A DNA stretch of 64,000 nucleotides from Pandoraea capi (GTDB taxonomy: Bacteria; Pseudomonadota; Gammaproteobacteria; Burkholderiales; Burkholderiaceae), in the NCBI RefSeq assembly GCF_902459735.1, contig NZ_CABPRV010000006.1, forward strand, positions 124,001-188,000, written 5' to 3'. This document shows positions 42,827 to 51,825 of this stretch, in pieces. How positions within the stretch are numbered: position 1 is the stretch's first letter; each line of letters opens with the position of its first letter. The translations under genes were made by a program, and so were the position numbers. The notes under the pieces were generated by a model. The model saw only the letters and a program-made list of their open reading frames with translations. It did not search any database and was not told the origin of the DNA.

Positions 42827-44551
42827 ATGACCGACCGTTCCACTGGTCAATCGCCTGACAAGACGCGCATCGGGCACGAGCTGTTCCGGCTGTTCCGGCC
42901 CTTCCTCCCGATGAGCCTGTTCTCTACGGTCATGGGCGTGGTCGCAGGTCTCACCACGGCGTGGCTGCTCGCGACGATTAACGACGGCCTGCATGCGCCC
43001 GACGGCATCACCGGCAAGACAGTCGTGACGTTCGTCGTGCTTTGCGCGGTCACCCTTGCCGGCAATGCGATTTCCGGCGTGGGCAACAGCGTGATCGGCC
43101 AGAAGATCATTGCGGCACTGCGCAAGGACATCTCGGCGCGTATCGTCTGCGCGCCTATCGCCGAAGTCGAGCGCTATCGCGTGCACCGGTTGCTCGCCAC
43201 GCTCAACAGCGACGTCGACACCGTCAGCGCCGTGACCTTCAATTTCCCTGGCTTCATGGTGGCCGTGGCGATCGCGCTCGGATGCGTGGTCTATATGGTG
43301 GTGCTCTCGCCGCTGTTGTTCCTCTTCGCGTTGGCCGCCATCCTGATCGGTCTGGGGATCAATCACTACGCGTCGTTGCGTTGGGATTTCCACTATCAGG
43401 GGGTGCGCGGCGCACAGGACGATCTTCAGAAGCAGTACCGCGCGATTACCGAAGGTGCCAAAGAATTGCGCCTGAACCGCGCCCGTCGTCAACGTGTGTA
43501 CGGCGAGCAACTCTCGGGCGCCGCTGATCTGATCAGTGAGCTAAAGAGCCGCGCCATGCGTCTTTACTACGCGGCCAACGCGATGGGCAGCATGCTGTTC
43601 TTCGTCGTGATCGGGTTGATTCTTCTGTTGCAGTCGAGCCTTGGCGTGGATTCGCGCGCCGTCAGCGGCTTCGTGATCGTGCTGCTCTATATTCGCGGGC
43701 CCATCGAGATGATTGCCGGTGGCCTGCCGACCTTGATTCAGGCGCGTGTCTCGTTCCAGCGCATTGCCGAACTCACGAGTCAGTTCCGCAATCAGGAACC
43801 GCGTCTGATCGACGGCCCGGCGCCCGGCGAACCGGCCTTTCCTACGATGCACACGCTCGCGCTGAAAAAGGCGACGCACGTGTTTCCTGCCGTGGGCGAC
43901 AGCACGCAGTTTCAGCTCGGGCCGATCGATCTCGAGATCCGTCGCGGCGAAACACTGTTTATCGTGGGCGAGAACGGTTGCGGCAAGACCACGCTGATCA
44001 AGACACTGCTCTCGCTCTATAGCCCGGGCGACGGCGAGTTGCTCGTCGACGGCAAGCCGGTGCCGGCCGAGCGGCTCGACGATTTTCGTCAGCAGTTCTC
44101 GGCGGTGTTCTCCGACTATCATCTGTTCGACGATCTCGTGGCGAGCGATCCGCAAACGCTGGCGCATGCGCAGGCCTATCTGGAGCAACTCGGGTTGGCG
44201 CACAAGGTGAGCATCGTCGACCGGGCGTTCTCCACTATCGATTTGTCGGCCGGGCAGCGCAAGCGGCTGGCGCTGGTGCATGCGTACCTGGAAAACCGTC
44301 CGTGGATGGTGCTCGACGAATGGGCAGCCGATCAGGACCCGACGTTCCGTCGCTACTTCTATCAGGAGATGCTGCCGGACTTCAAGCGTCAGGGCAAAAC
44401 GCTGATCGTCATCTCGCACGACGATCGGTATTTCGGTCTGGCCGATCGCGTGGTGCGTCTGCATCAGGGGCGCATCGTCGAGGAAGCCGACGGCAGTACG
44501 TTCGCCTACGAGCCGAATGTGGATGCGCCGGTGAGTGCTTCAGTGGAGTGA
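42827..44551 (+). CDS. PvdE/SyrD-type cyclic-peptide/siderophore export ABC transporter
   Basis: 574 residues, with an N-terminal six-helix membrane domain (~15-290) fused to an ATPase domain (~330-570). Walker A GENGCGKTT; signature LSAGQRKRL; Walker B WMVLDEWAADQDP; switch His ISHDDRYF. The LS(A/T)GQRKR plus DEWAADQDP combination is characteristic of the family that includes PvdE and SyrD, which export acylated siderophore or lipopeptide precursors to the periplasm. The start at 42827 is preceded by GGGGAA at good spacing; a TTG at 42812 was rejected. Export followed by periplasmic deacylation fits the acylase in the same operon. Confidence 0.94.
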   Translation: MTDRSTGQSPDKTRIGHELFRLFRPFLPMSLFSTVMGVVAGLTTAWLLATINDGLHAPDGITGKTVVTFVVLCAVTLAGNAISGVGNSVIGQKIIAALRKDISARIVCAPIAEVERYRVHRLLATLNSDVDTVSAVTFNFPGFMVAVAIALGCVVYMVVLSPLLFLFALAAILIGLGINHYASLRWDFHYQGVRGAQDDLQKQYRAITEGAKELRLNRARRQRVYGEQLSGAADLISELKSRAMRLYYAANAMGSMLFFVVIGLILLLQSSLGVDSRAVSGFVIVLLYIRGPIEMIAGGLPTLIQARVSFQRIAELTSQFRNQEPRLIDGPAPGEPAFPTMHTLALKKATHVFPAVGDSTQFQLGPIDLEIRRGETLFIVGENGCGKTTLIKTLLSLYSPGDGELLVDGKPVPAERLDDFRQQFSAVFSDYHLFDDLVASDPQTLAHAQAYLEQLGLAHKVSIVDRAFSTIDLSAGQRKRLALVHAYLENRPWMVLDEWAADQDPTFRRYFYQEMLPDFKRQGKTLIVISHDDRYFGLADRVVRLHQGRIVEEADGSTFAYEPNVDAPVSASVE

Positions 44552-44573
44552 ACCGCGCTGCGGCGATGGCATG

Positions 44574-44601
44574 AAAAAGGGGCCGCCGAATTGGCGACCC
44601 C
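44574..44601 (-). terminator. Intrinsic terminator of the nitroreductase gene
   Basis: GGGGCCGCC-GAATT-GGCGACCCC is a 9-bp stem with one mismatch. On the minus strand it is followed by a run of five T, downstream of the nitroreductase stop. On the plus strand there is no T-run after it, but the hairpin lies right behind the exporter stop and could help there too. Confidence 0.65.
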
Positions 44602-44653
44602 GGTCAGGTCGAACCTGTGGGCGAGGGCAGCGGCGCGAGAGTCCGCTGCGGTG

Positions 44654-45271
44654 TCAGATGCTGGAACGGCCGAGCCACTCACGCACGTGGTCGCCGCGTT
44701 CGGCGCGAGGCGACACTTCGGTATTTTCCGGCGGCGTGCCGACGAACAGGAACCCGAGAATGCGCTCATGCGGTTCGAAATCCAGCGCTTCGTGCAGATC
44801 GCGGTCGTAGGCATCGGGCCCCGTGGCCCAGAAGCCGCCGTAGCCGAGTATATGCAGCGCATTGAGCACGTTCATGGTGGCAGCGCCCACGGACAGCAGT
44901 TGCTCGCCTTCCGGCACGCTGGTCCTGGTCGAGACCGACGCCGCGATGACAACGATGACCGGTGCCGCGAACGCCTTCTGGCGCCGTTGTTCGTGCGTCT
45001 CTGCCGGCTGATCGGGGGCACGTTTGGCGGCGATCTCCACGAGCACCTGACCCAGTTCGTCGCGCGCCTCGTCGCGGATCACCACGAAGCGCCACGGGCG
45101 CAGACGACCATGATCCGGTGCACGCAAGGCGGCGTCGAAGGCAAGATTGAGTTCTGCGTCGCCCGGCGCGGGCTCGACGAGCGGCCAGTGCGACTGGCGA
45201 CTGAGCAGAGCGTCCAGCGCGAGCTGGCGCGTAGCGTTGGCAGGAGCGACAAAATCAGTGTTCGAACCCAT
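44654..45271 (-). CDS. Nitroreductase family protein, YdjA-like
   Basis: 206 residues. The N-terminal LLSRQSHWPLVEPAPGDAEL and ALRAPDHGRLRPWRFVVIRD segments match the FMN-dependent YdjA subgroup of nitroreductases; GYGGFWATGPDAYD and LGFLFVGTPPE match its C-terminus. The start is taken at 45271 because GGAGG lies 9 nt upstream; an upstream ATG would add 17 basic residues of no likeness. It is transcribed toward the siderophore operon and shares its promoter region, which contains a Fur-like site, with the phosphopantetheinyl transferase gene. A role in reductive iron release is possible but unproven. Confidence 0.88.
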   Translation of the reverse strand: MGSNTDFVAPANATRQLALDALLSRQSHWPLVEPAPGDAELNLAFDAALRAPDHGRLRPWRFVVIRDEARDELGQVLVEIAAKRAPDQPAETHEQRRQKAFAAPVIVVIAASVSTRTSVPEGEQLLSVGAATMNVLNALHILGYGGFWATGPDAYDRDLHEALDFEPHERILGFLFVGTPPENTEVSPRAERGDHVREWLGRSSI

Positions 45272-45326
45272 CGGGAATTCCTCCAGTTTTCTGAATCCCA
45301 ATGATCGACGATTTTTTCTCAAAAAT

Positions 45327-45345
45327 CAAAATGATTCTCATTTAC
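45327..45345 (+). promoter_or_regulatory. Fur-box-like site between nitroreductase and phosphopantetheinyl transferase genes
   Basis: CAAAATGATTCTCATTTAC has 13 of 19 matches to the Fur consensus, and its core AATGATTCTCATT has 11 of 13. It sits 55 bases before the nitroreductase start (minus strand) and 53 bases before the transferase start (plus strand), so it could control both. Confidence 0.65.
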
Positions 45346-45398
45346 ATGATGTCTCACGATCGTGTCGGCGCGGCTGGAAACAGGACTGAGGTCGTTGC

Positions 45399-46151
45399 AT
45401 GACGGCGCGTGCACGACAACTGCATGGCGCTGGCAGGTGGCCCGCGGACCTCGACGTCTGGCATGTACCGCTGGGCGGCGCGCCGGCGGCTCAGGGGGGG
45501 GAGGCGGCTGACGCGACGCCGGACATCTATCGTTATCTCGATGCCGATGAACTGGCGCGCGCGCGACGGTTTCGCTACGACGTCGACCGGGAGCGCTTCG
45601 CGAAAACCCGCTCGGCGCTGCGGGTGCTGTTGAGCAAGTACACGGGAATACCACCCGAGTCGATTGGCTTCACGCAGGGCGAATTCGGCCGCCCGGAACT
45701 GGCGCCAGTGGGCGCGGAACCCGGTGCCAGTCTGTCTTTCAACGTCTCCCATACCGGGGGCGATGCGCTGATCGCCATTTCCCGAACGCGCAGCGTCGGC
45801 ATCGACCTTGAGGTGCAGCAGCGTGCGCTCAATTGGCAGGAGCTTGCGCCGCTCGTGTGCACGGCGCAGGAACGCGCCGACATCGACTCGCTGCCTTCAC
45901 CGGCCCGGTGCGACGCCTTCCTTCGGTGCTGGACCGCCAAGGAGGCCATTCTGAAAACGATTGGCCTGGGGATTGCCGAGGGGTTGTTGTGCCTGCGGGT
46001 CGATGTCGGCCATCTTGCCGTGCAACGCCCCATCGTCGCTGATGTCGCTGATGCCTCGCGCTTTCAGGCCGCCGGGCAGTTGAACTTCCTGTGGATCGAC
46101 GACGTGCCGGGGTGTCAGGCCTGTCTGGCGTGGCAGGCCCTGTCCGTCTGA
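45399..46151 (+). CDS. Sfp-type 4'-phosphopantetheinyl transferase
   Basis: 250 residues. It carries the three hallmark blocks: SFNVSHTGG (~120), VGIDLEVQ (~138, Mg-binding Asp and Glu) and RCWTAKEAILKTIGLG (~180). Such enzymes attach phosphopantetheine to the conserved Ser of carrier domains, here presumably all carriers of NRPS-1, -2 and -3. GAGG lies 7 nt before the ATG. The Fur-like site upstream would tie its expression to iron limitation. Confidence 0.93.
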   Translation: MTARARQLHGAGRWPADLDVWHVPLGGAPAAQGGEAADATPDIYRYLDADELARARRFRYDVDRERFAKTRSALRVLLSKYTGIPPESIGFTQGEFGRPELAPVGAEPGASLSFNVSHTGGDALIAISRTRSVGIDLEVQQRALNWQELAPLVCTAQERADIDSLPSPARCDAFLRCWTAKEAILKTIGLGIAEGLLCLRVDVGHLAVQRPIVADVADASRFQAAGQLNFLWIDDVPGCQACLAWQALSV

Positions 46152-46186
46152 ACGTCTGAAAGCGCACGCTGCCGTCTCTTCCCCGC

Positions 46187-46843
46187 TCAGGCGAAAGCCT
46201 CCACAACCATCCGCGCCGCAAGCGCCAGCAACACCGATCCCATGAACCATCGCTGCAACGTCATGAGGTGAGGGCGGGTGGCGAGGAACTTCGCGGTGCT
46301 GCCCGCGCCGATGGCGACGGTCCCGTTCACCAGCGCGAACGCCAGAATCATGATCGATCCGAGTCGCATCGACGTTTCCAGAATGCTGCCGCCCTGATCG
46401 CGCGCGAACTGCGGCACGAGGGTCAGGAAGATCATGGCGAGCTTGGGGTTCAGCAGGCTTGTCGTTGCCCCCATCATGAATAACCGCCGGGGCGGTTCGT
46501 ATGTGAGCGCTCTCACTTCGAACGGCGACCGTCCGCCCGGCTTCAGCGCCTGCCAGGCGAGATACGCGATATAGGCCGCTCCCGCGATGCTCAGTCCGAG
46601 CATCGCGAAAGGCATCCTGACGAAGAGTGCCGTGATCCCGAACGCTGCCGCAAACATGTAGAACAGGTAGCCGACCATGACCCCTGCGAGCGACGTGAGA
46701 CCCGCCGTGCGGCCCTGCGCAATCGAGCGCGACATGATGTAGACCATGTTCGGCCCGGGGGTGATGGCGAGCAGGCTGCACACCGCGAGGAAGGCGTAAA
46801 ACGAGGAAGCGCTGGCGGCGGAAGTCAGGGCGGGGTCAGGCAT
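46187..46843 (-). CDS. LysE/RhtB-family amino acid exporter
   Basis: About 218 residues with roughly six hydrophobic helices. The family signature is clear: LAVCSLLAITPGPNMVYI near the N-terminus, then GVMVGYLFYMFAAAFGI, and SLLNPKLAMIFLTLVPQF in the middle. The start is set at 46843 (16 residues before the signature, as in most relatives); an ATG at 46873 adds ten residues and cannot be excluded. It is divergent from the LysR gene at 46944, a common arrangement in which the regulator controls the exporter. Confidence 0.9.
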   Translation of the reverse strand: MPDPALTSAASASSFYAFLAVCSLLAITPGPNMVYIMSRSIAQGRTAGLTSLAGVMVGYLFYMFAAAFGITALFVRMPFAMLGLSIAGAAYIAYLAWQALKPGGRSPFEVRALTYEPPRRLFMMGATTSLLNPKLAMIFLTLVPQFARDQGGSILETSMRLGSIMILAFALVNGTVAIGAGSTAKFLATRPHLMTLQRWFMGSVLLALAARMVVEAFA

Positions 46844-46943
46844 GTTGGTGCTCGATGTGGCGGAGGTTTGCACCAGTATCCGGCGGCACCTGTCGTCGGT
46901 AAAGCAATATAATCTGAGTCAATTCATCAGAATTTCTGAGCAA

Positions 46944-47792
46944 ATGAAAAGACTCGATTTCGATGTGCTCGAGATGGTCGTGGCGGTCGCCGAGACCGGC
47001 TCGTTCGCGCGCGGGGCGGAAGTCGTGCATCGCTCGCCTTCCGCGCTGAGCATGCAGATCAAGGCGCTCGAAGACGACCTCGGCAAGCCGCTGTTCGTGC
47101 GCAGCACGCGCCATGTGGTCATCACGCCGGAGGGGCAGACGCTGCTCGATTACGGGCGGCGGATGCTGGAGATGCGGGCCGAAGCGTGGGCGTCGATCGT
47201 GCGCCCGGAGATGACCGGGCGCGTAACGATCGGTATCCCTGACGACTACGCCTCGACGCTGCTGCCGCAGGTGCTGCGCAAGTTCGCGGTGGCGCATCCG
47301 CGTGTCGAAATCCGCGTGTTGGGACTGCCCAGCAGCGCACTCGCGCCACTGCTCAAGGACAACACGCTCGATCTCGCCTGCCTCACGAAGTCGAAAGGCG
47401 TGACGGGGACGTTCATTCGCGTGGAGCCGATGGTGTGGGTCGGCACGTCGACACGGCCCGTGTGGAAGGAGCGTCCGTTGCCGGTGGCGTTGTTCGCGCC
47501 GGGGAGCAACGCGCGAGCGCGGGCGATCAGCGCGCTCCAGCGTGAGAACATCCCGTATCGCATGTCTTACGAGAGCCCGAGCCTGCTGGGGCTCATCAGC
47601 ATGGTCGAGGCGGGATTGGCGGTTGCGCCACTGGCGCGATGCAGCGTACCGTCACATCTTTTGCAGCTCTCTCAGAGCGACGGTCTGCCGCCGCTCGATG
47701 ACCTGGAAGTCGTGCTGGCACGCAGCGCCACGTCCAATCGTCCGCCCTGCGACTTTCTGGCCGAGCAGATCCTGAGCGAGCTGCGCGCTTAA
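46944..47792 (+). CDS. LysR-family transcriptional regulator
   Basis: 282 residues. The N-terminal winged helix-turn-helix is typical (DVLEMVVAVAETGSFARGAEVVHRSPSALS falls within residues ~4-35), followed by the substrate-binding domain with GRVTIGIPDDYAS. The ATG at 46944 is preferred because it gives the canonical LysR N-terminus; an upstream ATG at 46842 would add 34 unrelated residues. The divergent exporter gene is its likely target, through the AT-rich 100-base gap (46844-46943). Confidence 0.9.
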   Translation: MKRLDFDVLEMVVAVAETGSFARGAEVVHRSPSALSMQIKALEDDLGKPLFVRSTRHVVITPEGQTLLDYGRRMLEMRAEAWASIVRPEMTGRVTIGIPDDYASTLLPQVLRKFAVAHPRVEIRVLGLPSSALAPLLKDNTLDLACLTKSKGVTGTFIRVEPMVWVGTSTRPVWKERPLPVALFAPGSNARARAISALQRENIPYRMSYESPSLLGLISMVEAGLAVAPLARCSVPSHLLQLSQSDGLPPLDDLEVVLARSATSNRPPCDFLAEQILSELRA

Positions 47793-47796
47793 CTAT

Positions 47797-47817
47797 CGAA
47801 CCGCGAACCGCGAACCG
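47797..47817 (+). repeat. Three tandem copies of the heptamer CGAACCG next to a start codon
   Basis: CGAACCG occurs at 47797-47803, 47804-47810 and 47811-47817, directly before the ATG at 47820. It fills the space where a ribosome-binding site should be, and no purine-rich site is visible. Between two LysR genes read in the same direction. Confidence 0.85.
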
Positions 47818-47819
47818 CT

Positions 47820-48740
47820 ATGACACTGAGCCGATTGAATGCCCGACAACTGGAGACGTTTCTCGCGATTGCAGACTGCGGGAGTATCGCGCGCGCGGCA
47901 GACCGGGTGTGTCTCACGCCGTCTGCAGTGAGCCAGTTGCTGAGCGAGCTGGAGCGCGAAGTGGGATTCCGGCTCTTCGACCGGACCACGCGTCGCGTGT
48001 CGCTCACGGTGGCCGGTGCGGATTTCCTGCCAGCGGCTGCCGCGGCGATGACGCAACTCCATGCTGCCGAACGATCGGCCAAGCACATTCGCGAGCGCGC
48101 ATCGGGCGTGATCCGCGTGGGCGCGCCGCTCGTGCTCTGCGCCGCCGTGTTGCCCGACGCCATTGCCGCTTACCGTCAGCACCATCCGAACGTGACGATC
48201 CGTCCGTCGGACGTCGAAGTCGAGAAACTTGTGGCATCGGTCGCGGACGGGCAGATCGACATCGCGCTCGGGCCAAACCAGCCGCTCGGTGAGCGAGTGA
48301 GCGCGACGCCCCTGTTCGATAGTCCGTGGGTGGTCTGGTGTTCACCGCAGCACGCGCTCGCGCGCTACGACATCGTGCCGTGGGAGGCGTTGCGAGAGAC
48401 GTCCATCGTCGCCACCGGGCGCGATCACGAATACAGCGTCACGCGCATGCTCAGCGACCAGCCGGAAGGGCACCGCGTGCTGCCCGTCGAAATTGTCGAG
48501 AACGTCACCACGGCGTTCGGTCTCGCCCGCGCCGGGCTCGCCGTGACGCTGGCGCCCGACTATGTGCAGGGCTTCGCACGCAGTCAGGGGCTCGTGATGC
48601 GCCGCACCGGAAAGCCGGAGACGATTCGCCAGATTTGCCTTTATCACGCCAAAGAGCGCGAATTGTCGCCAGCGGCCGCAGGGTTTCATGCCTTTCTGGA
48701 GCAATGGGTCGGCGATTGGTATCGGACGTTGGAGGGATGA
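47820..48740 (+). CDS. LysR-family transcriptional regulator
   Basis: 306 residues with the helix-turn-helix at ~5-60 (QLETFLAIADCGSIARAADR, LTPSAVSQLL) and a periplasmic-binding-like effector domain from ~95 (GVIRVGAPLVLCAAVLPDAI). It starts 27 nt after the previous LysR gene and is read in the same direction. The next gene, a class II aldolase, begins 106 nt later and may be its target. The effector is unknown. Confidence 0.9.
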   Translation: MTLSRLNARQLETFLAIADCGSIARAADRVCLTPSAVSQLLSELEREVGFRLFDRTTRRVSLTVAGADFLPAAAAAMTQLHAAERSAKHIRERASGVIRVGAPLVLCAAVLPDAIAAYRQHHPNVTIRPSDVEVEKLVASVADGQIDIALGPNQPLGERVSATPLFDSPWVVWCSPQHALARYDIVPWEALRETSIVATGRDHEYSVTRMLSDQPEGHRVLPVEIVENVTTAFGLARAGLAVTLAPDYVQGFARSQGLVMRRTGKPETIRQICLYHAKERELSPAAAGFHAFLEQWVGDWYRTLEG

Positions 48741-48846
48741 GGTGTCGACGGTATTCGTAAGCGTTCTTTAGGAATCGATCAACAGAAGTCGCGATATGAC
48801 ACGCCGGGCCGCGTAGACTCTTTCGGGTAATGAGGAGACACGCAAC

Positions 48847-49617
48847 ATGACAACAATTTCCGGATGCCACATATTTGATGACTTCACCCAGCCCGAGGGG
48901 ATGAGCGATAGCGAATGGGCGGCACGATGCGAACTCGCCGCCTGTTATCGGGTATTCGACGATCTCGGCTGGACGGAGCTGATTTACAACCACATCACGC
49001 TTCGCCTGGTTGACGCCACCCCGCCTGCCTTTCTCATCAATCCGTTCGGTCTGCATTATTCCGAGGTCACGCCGCTCAATCTCGTCAAGGTGGATGGCGA
49101 CGGCAATATCCTCGGCAATCGCGACTATCCGATCAATCCGGCCGGTTTTACGGTGCATGCCGCGTTGCATCACGGGTTGCCCGGGGCGCACTGCGTGATG
49201 CACACGCATACGACAGCGGGTGTGGCGGTGGCCTGTTCCGCCGCTGGATTGCGCAGCGATAATTTCTACAGCGCCCAATTGCAGACACGTGTCGCGTATC
49301 ACGATTTCGAAGGGGTGACGGTCAACCCGGAGGAGGGGCCACGGCTGATTCGCAGCATCGATGGAAAAAAGGCCGTCATTCTGAGAAACCACGGCCTGCT
49401 TTCCTGGGGCGGCAGCATTCCCGAAGCCTTCACCTATCTCTGGACGTTAAATCGCGCCTGTGAAATTCAGCTTGCCACGAGCATGATGGGGCCGTCGTTG
49501 GCCATTGCGCCGGAAATTACGGAGAAGTGCGCACGTGATGCGCTGCAATTCGATCCGGCATTCGGCGCCGGACGCGATGTCTTCGATGCGTTGGTGCGCG
49601 TCGCTTTTAAACGGTGA
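48847..49617 (+). CDS. Class II aldolase/adducin family protein
   Basis: 256 residues. It shows the class II aldolase zinc site HTHT (~117-120) and the later RNHGLLSWG segment; YNHITLRL near 48 is the usual early motif. A GAGGAG ribosome site lies before the ATG. Members include fuculose-phosphate aldolase and L-ribulose-5-phosphate epimerase, but many stand-alone copies have no known substrate, and nothing here identifies one. Confidence 0.88.
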   Translation: MTTISGCHIFDDFTQPEGMSDSEWAARCELAACYRVFDDLGWTELIYNHITLRLVDATPPAFLINPFGLHYSEVTPLNLVKVDGDGNILGNRDYPINPAGFTVHAALHHGLPGAHCVMHTHTTAGVAVACSAAGLRSDNFYSAQLQTRVAYHDFEGVTVNPEEGPRLIRSIDGKKAVILRNHGLLSWGGSIPEAFTYLWTLNRACEIQLATSMMGPSLAIAPEITEKCARDALQFDPAFGAGRDVFDALVRVAFKR

Positions 49618-49739
49618 TTAAAAGTTAACTACTAAATTATCGAGGTGTTCACAAAAATCTCGAAAACTTAGATATATTTCGAGACGTCGTTTGCGTGTCA
49701 TGTTTCGTTTAACTAATAAAACAAGAGTGAGCGAAATGC

Positions 49740-50693
49740 ATGTCCCCCAATTTCTGGCGTCTCTATTGGGCCACGTGGCTGGCCAATATTTCGTTGATCG
49801 TTGTGGATGTTGCGTGGGGCGGGCGTGCGGGAATGTCCGTTCTACGAAGTGATATCGAATGGATGATCGTGCGCTGCGGTCTGGGCGTATTGCTGGCGTC
49901 GGTGCTAATGCGTGCAGCGGTTTCCCGTCGGTTGCTGGCGACGGCGCGTGGCAATGCCTACAGGGAAGCCGGGGTTGGCGTGCTGTGGGTGACGACGCTG
50001 GCATGCTTTAGCGGCGCGGCCATGTTTTTCCAATACCTGTCGGTCTCCGTTTCCGCTCCCGATATCGCCAACTGGCTGGTGTCTGCCGACGCGCGTCTTG
50101 GCATCGACTGGCCATCGCTTTATCACGCGATGCGCGCGCGGCCATGGCTGGATGTCACGCTTTCCATTGCGTACCAATCGGTGTTTCCGCAATTGGCGTT
50201 ATTGCCGCTGGTGCTTATTTACACCCGAAACATCGCCAGTTATGCCGAGTTCGTTGCGCAATTCATGGTGGCCAGTGCGATTGTGATGTTGATTGCAACG
50301 CTGTTCCCGGCGGAGAGCGCCTTCGTTCATTTTCACATTCAGGATCCGAACACCGTTTCGACGGTATCGGATTTCATGGCCTTTCGAACCGGCAAGATGC
50401 GGGAGCTTTCGATCTGGACCGCGCAGGGACTGATCTCCTTTCCGTCGTTTCACGCAGTACTGGGCGTGCTGTTCACCTACGCAACGCGTAAGGTCGAGCG
50501 CCTGTTCCCTTTCGTTTTCGGGTGGAACGCCCTCATGATCGTGTCCACGCCGACGCACGGCGGACATTACGTCTGGGACGTCATCATGGGACTCGTGGTT
50601 GCCGCGATCGCCATCGCGATCGGCCGTGTGCTGGCGGGCGTGCGTCGCGACGTAAGTGCGCCGGCGCCGGTCATTGGCTCCCGGGGCACGTGA
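49740..50693 (+). CDS. PAP2-superfamily membrane phosphatase
   Basis: 317 residues with about seven hydrophobic helices. The C-terminal half carries the PAP2 motifs SFPSFHAVLGVLF (~238) and THGGHYVWDVIMG (~275), with catalytic His residues; the first motif, near KMRELS, is weak. This is the PAP2_3 or inositolphosphotransferase-like branch. The likely role is dephosphorylation or transfer on a lipid or isoprenoid phosphate at the membrane. It is preceded by an unusually AT-rich 120-base gap and is convergent with the AraC gene. Confidence 0.82.
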   Translation: MSPNFWRLYWATWLANISLIVVDVAWGGRAGMSVLRSDIEWMIVRCGLGVLLASVLMRAAVSRRLLATARGNAYREAGVGVLWVTTLACFSGAAMFFQYLSVSVSAPDIANWLVSADARLGIDWPSLYHAMRARPWLDVTLSIAYQSVFPQLALLPLVLIYTRNIASYAEFVAQFMVASAIVMLIATLFPAESAFVHFHIQDPNTVSTVSDFMAFRTGKMRELSIWTAQGLISFPSFHAVLGVLFTYATRKVERLFPFVFGWNALMIVSTPTHGGHYVWDVIMGLVVAAIAIAIGRVLAGVRRDVSAPAPVIGSRGT

Positions 50694-50735
50694 GGGAGGC
50701 TTTATACGGCCTGCATCCGGCCTCGCATGCGGACT

Positions 50736-51650
50736 TCATACGCCCGCATTTCTGAACGCTTTCGGCGAGCTTCCGGTGACCCGCTTGAACGCATTGCTGA
50801 AGGCGCTTTCCGAGGCGTACCCCAGCGATTGGGCGAGCGTTGCCACCGGTGTCTTGCCTTCGCGCAACGTCTTCTCGGCAAGCCGCATGCGCCATTCGGT
50901 GAGATAGGTGAGGGGCGCGACGCCCGCAATCTTCTTGAAGTGGAACGCGAACGTGGTGCGCGACATGGCGCAGGCCTGCGCCAGATCTTCAAGATGCCAG
51001 TCACGCGCCGGATCGTCGTGCATGAGCCGCAACGCGGGCGCGAGGCGGGGATTTGCCAGTGCGCGCAGCCATCCTGCGGGCATCGGGCTCGACGTCTCCA
51101 GATGCGCCCGCAAAATCTGGATGAACAGCATTTGCGCCAGTTGCCCTGCCACGAGCGAGGCGCCGGGCAGATCGTTTGCCCGTTCCTCGACCAATTGCGT
51201 GAGCAGCCACCGGAAGCTCGTCGCCTGAGGCGACGCCGCGGGCACGTGAATCCACGGCGGCAGGACGTCCGCCAGCAGGCGGCCACTCGTCGGATCCAGC
51301 AGCACGTGTCCGCCTAGCTGCGAGAAGTCCTTGCCGTCGCCAAGCGTGGTGATGCCACTGCGCGCACCGGTAAAGACGCTCATCGCATCGACCGGCGTCG
51401 TCTCCAGATCGCCCGCCAGCACGAACGAGCGCTTGGCCGTCAGCAGTCCCACGTCGCCGGTTCGGAAGTGTGTCGGCTCGGACACGCCGTCGATCACGAC
51501 CCAGCACTCGCCTTTGAGCACGGCAAAGAACTTGATCTTGTCGGGCGCGGGAAAGCGCAGCGCCCATGGTCCGCCTGCGTTGAAACCGCCGGTCACGATC
51601 GATTCCGCGTTCGTGAATTTCAGGATGTCGGAGAAAGGATCTGATCTCAT
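50736..51650 (-). CDS. AraC-family transcriptional regulator with N-terminal cupin
   Basis: About 304 residues. The N-terminal cupin-like sensor (~1-190) is of the AraC_binding_2 type (ALRFPAPDKIKFFAVLKGEC). The C-terminal pair of helix-turn-helix motifs (~205-300) is clear: WHLEDLAQACAMSRTTFAFH and VATLAQSLGYASESAFSNAF. The start at 51650 gives the usual MRSDPFSDIL opening; an ATG at 51689 is possible. It is divergent from the SDR gene, which is its likely target. Confidence 0.88.
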   Translation of the reverse strand: MRSDPFSDILKFTNAESIVTGGFNAGGPWALRFPAPDKIKFFAVLKGECWVVIDGVSEPTHFRTGDVGLLTAKRSFVLAGDLETTPVDAMSVFTGARSGITTLGDGKDFSQLGGHVLLDPTSGRLLADVLPPWIHVPAASPQATSFRWLLTQLVEERANDLPGASLVAGQLAQMLFIQILRAHLETSSPMPAGWLRALANPRLAPALRLMHDDPARDWHLEDLAQACAMSRTTFAFHFKKIAGVAPLTYLTEWRMRLAEKTLREGKTPVATLAQSLGYASESAFSNAFKRVTGSSPKAFRNAGV

Positions 51651-51825
51651 ATTCGTACGATTGCGCAAGTAAGTCGAACTATAGAGCATTCACAGTCCGA
51701 GTGCCGGGCCGTAATCTTCTCGCATGTTCAGACATTGGGACATCCCACTTTCTCGCCGCGACGTGTCGGCGAACAACCCTTCCTCTCGCCGTGATTCCCC
51801 GGCGCTTCAGGGCCTTCAGAGATTC

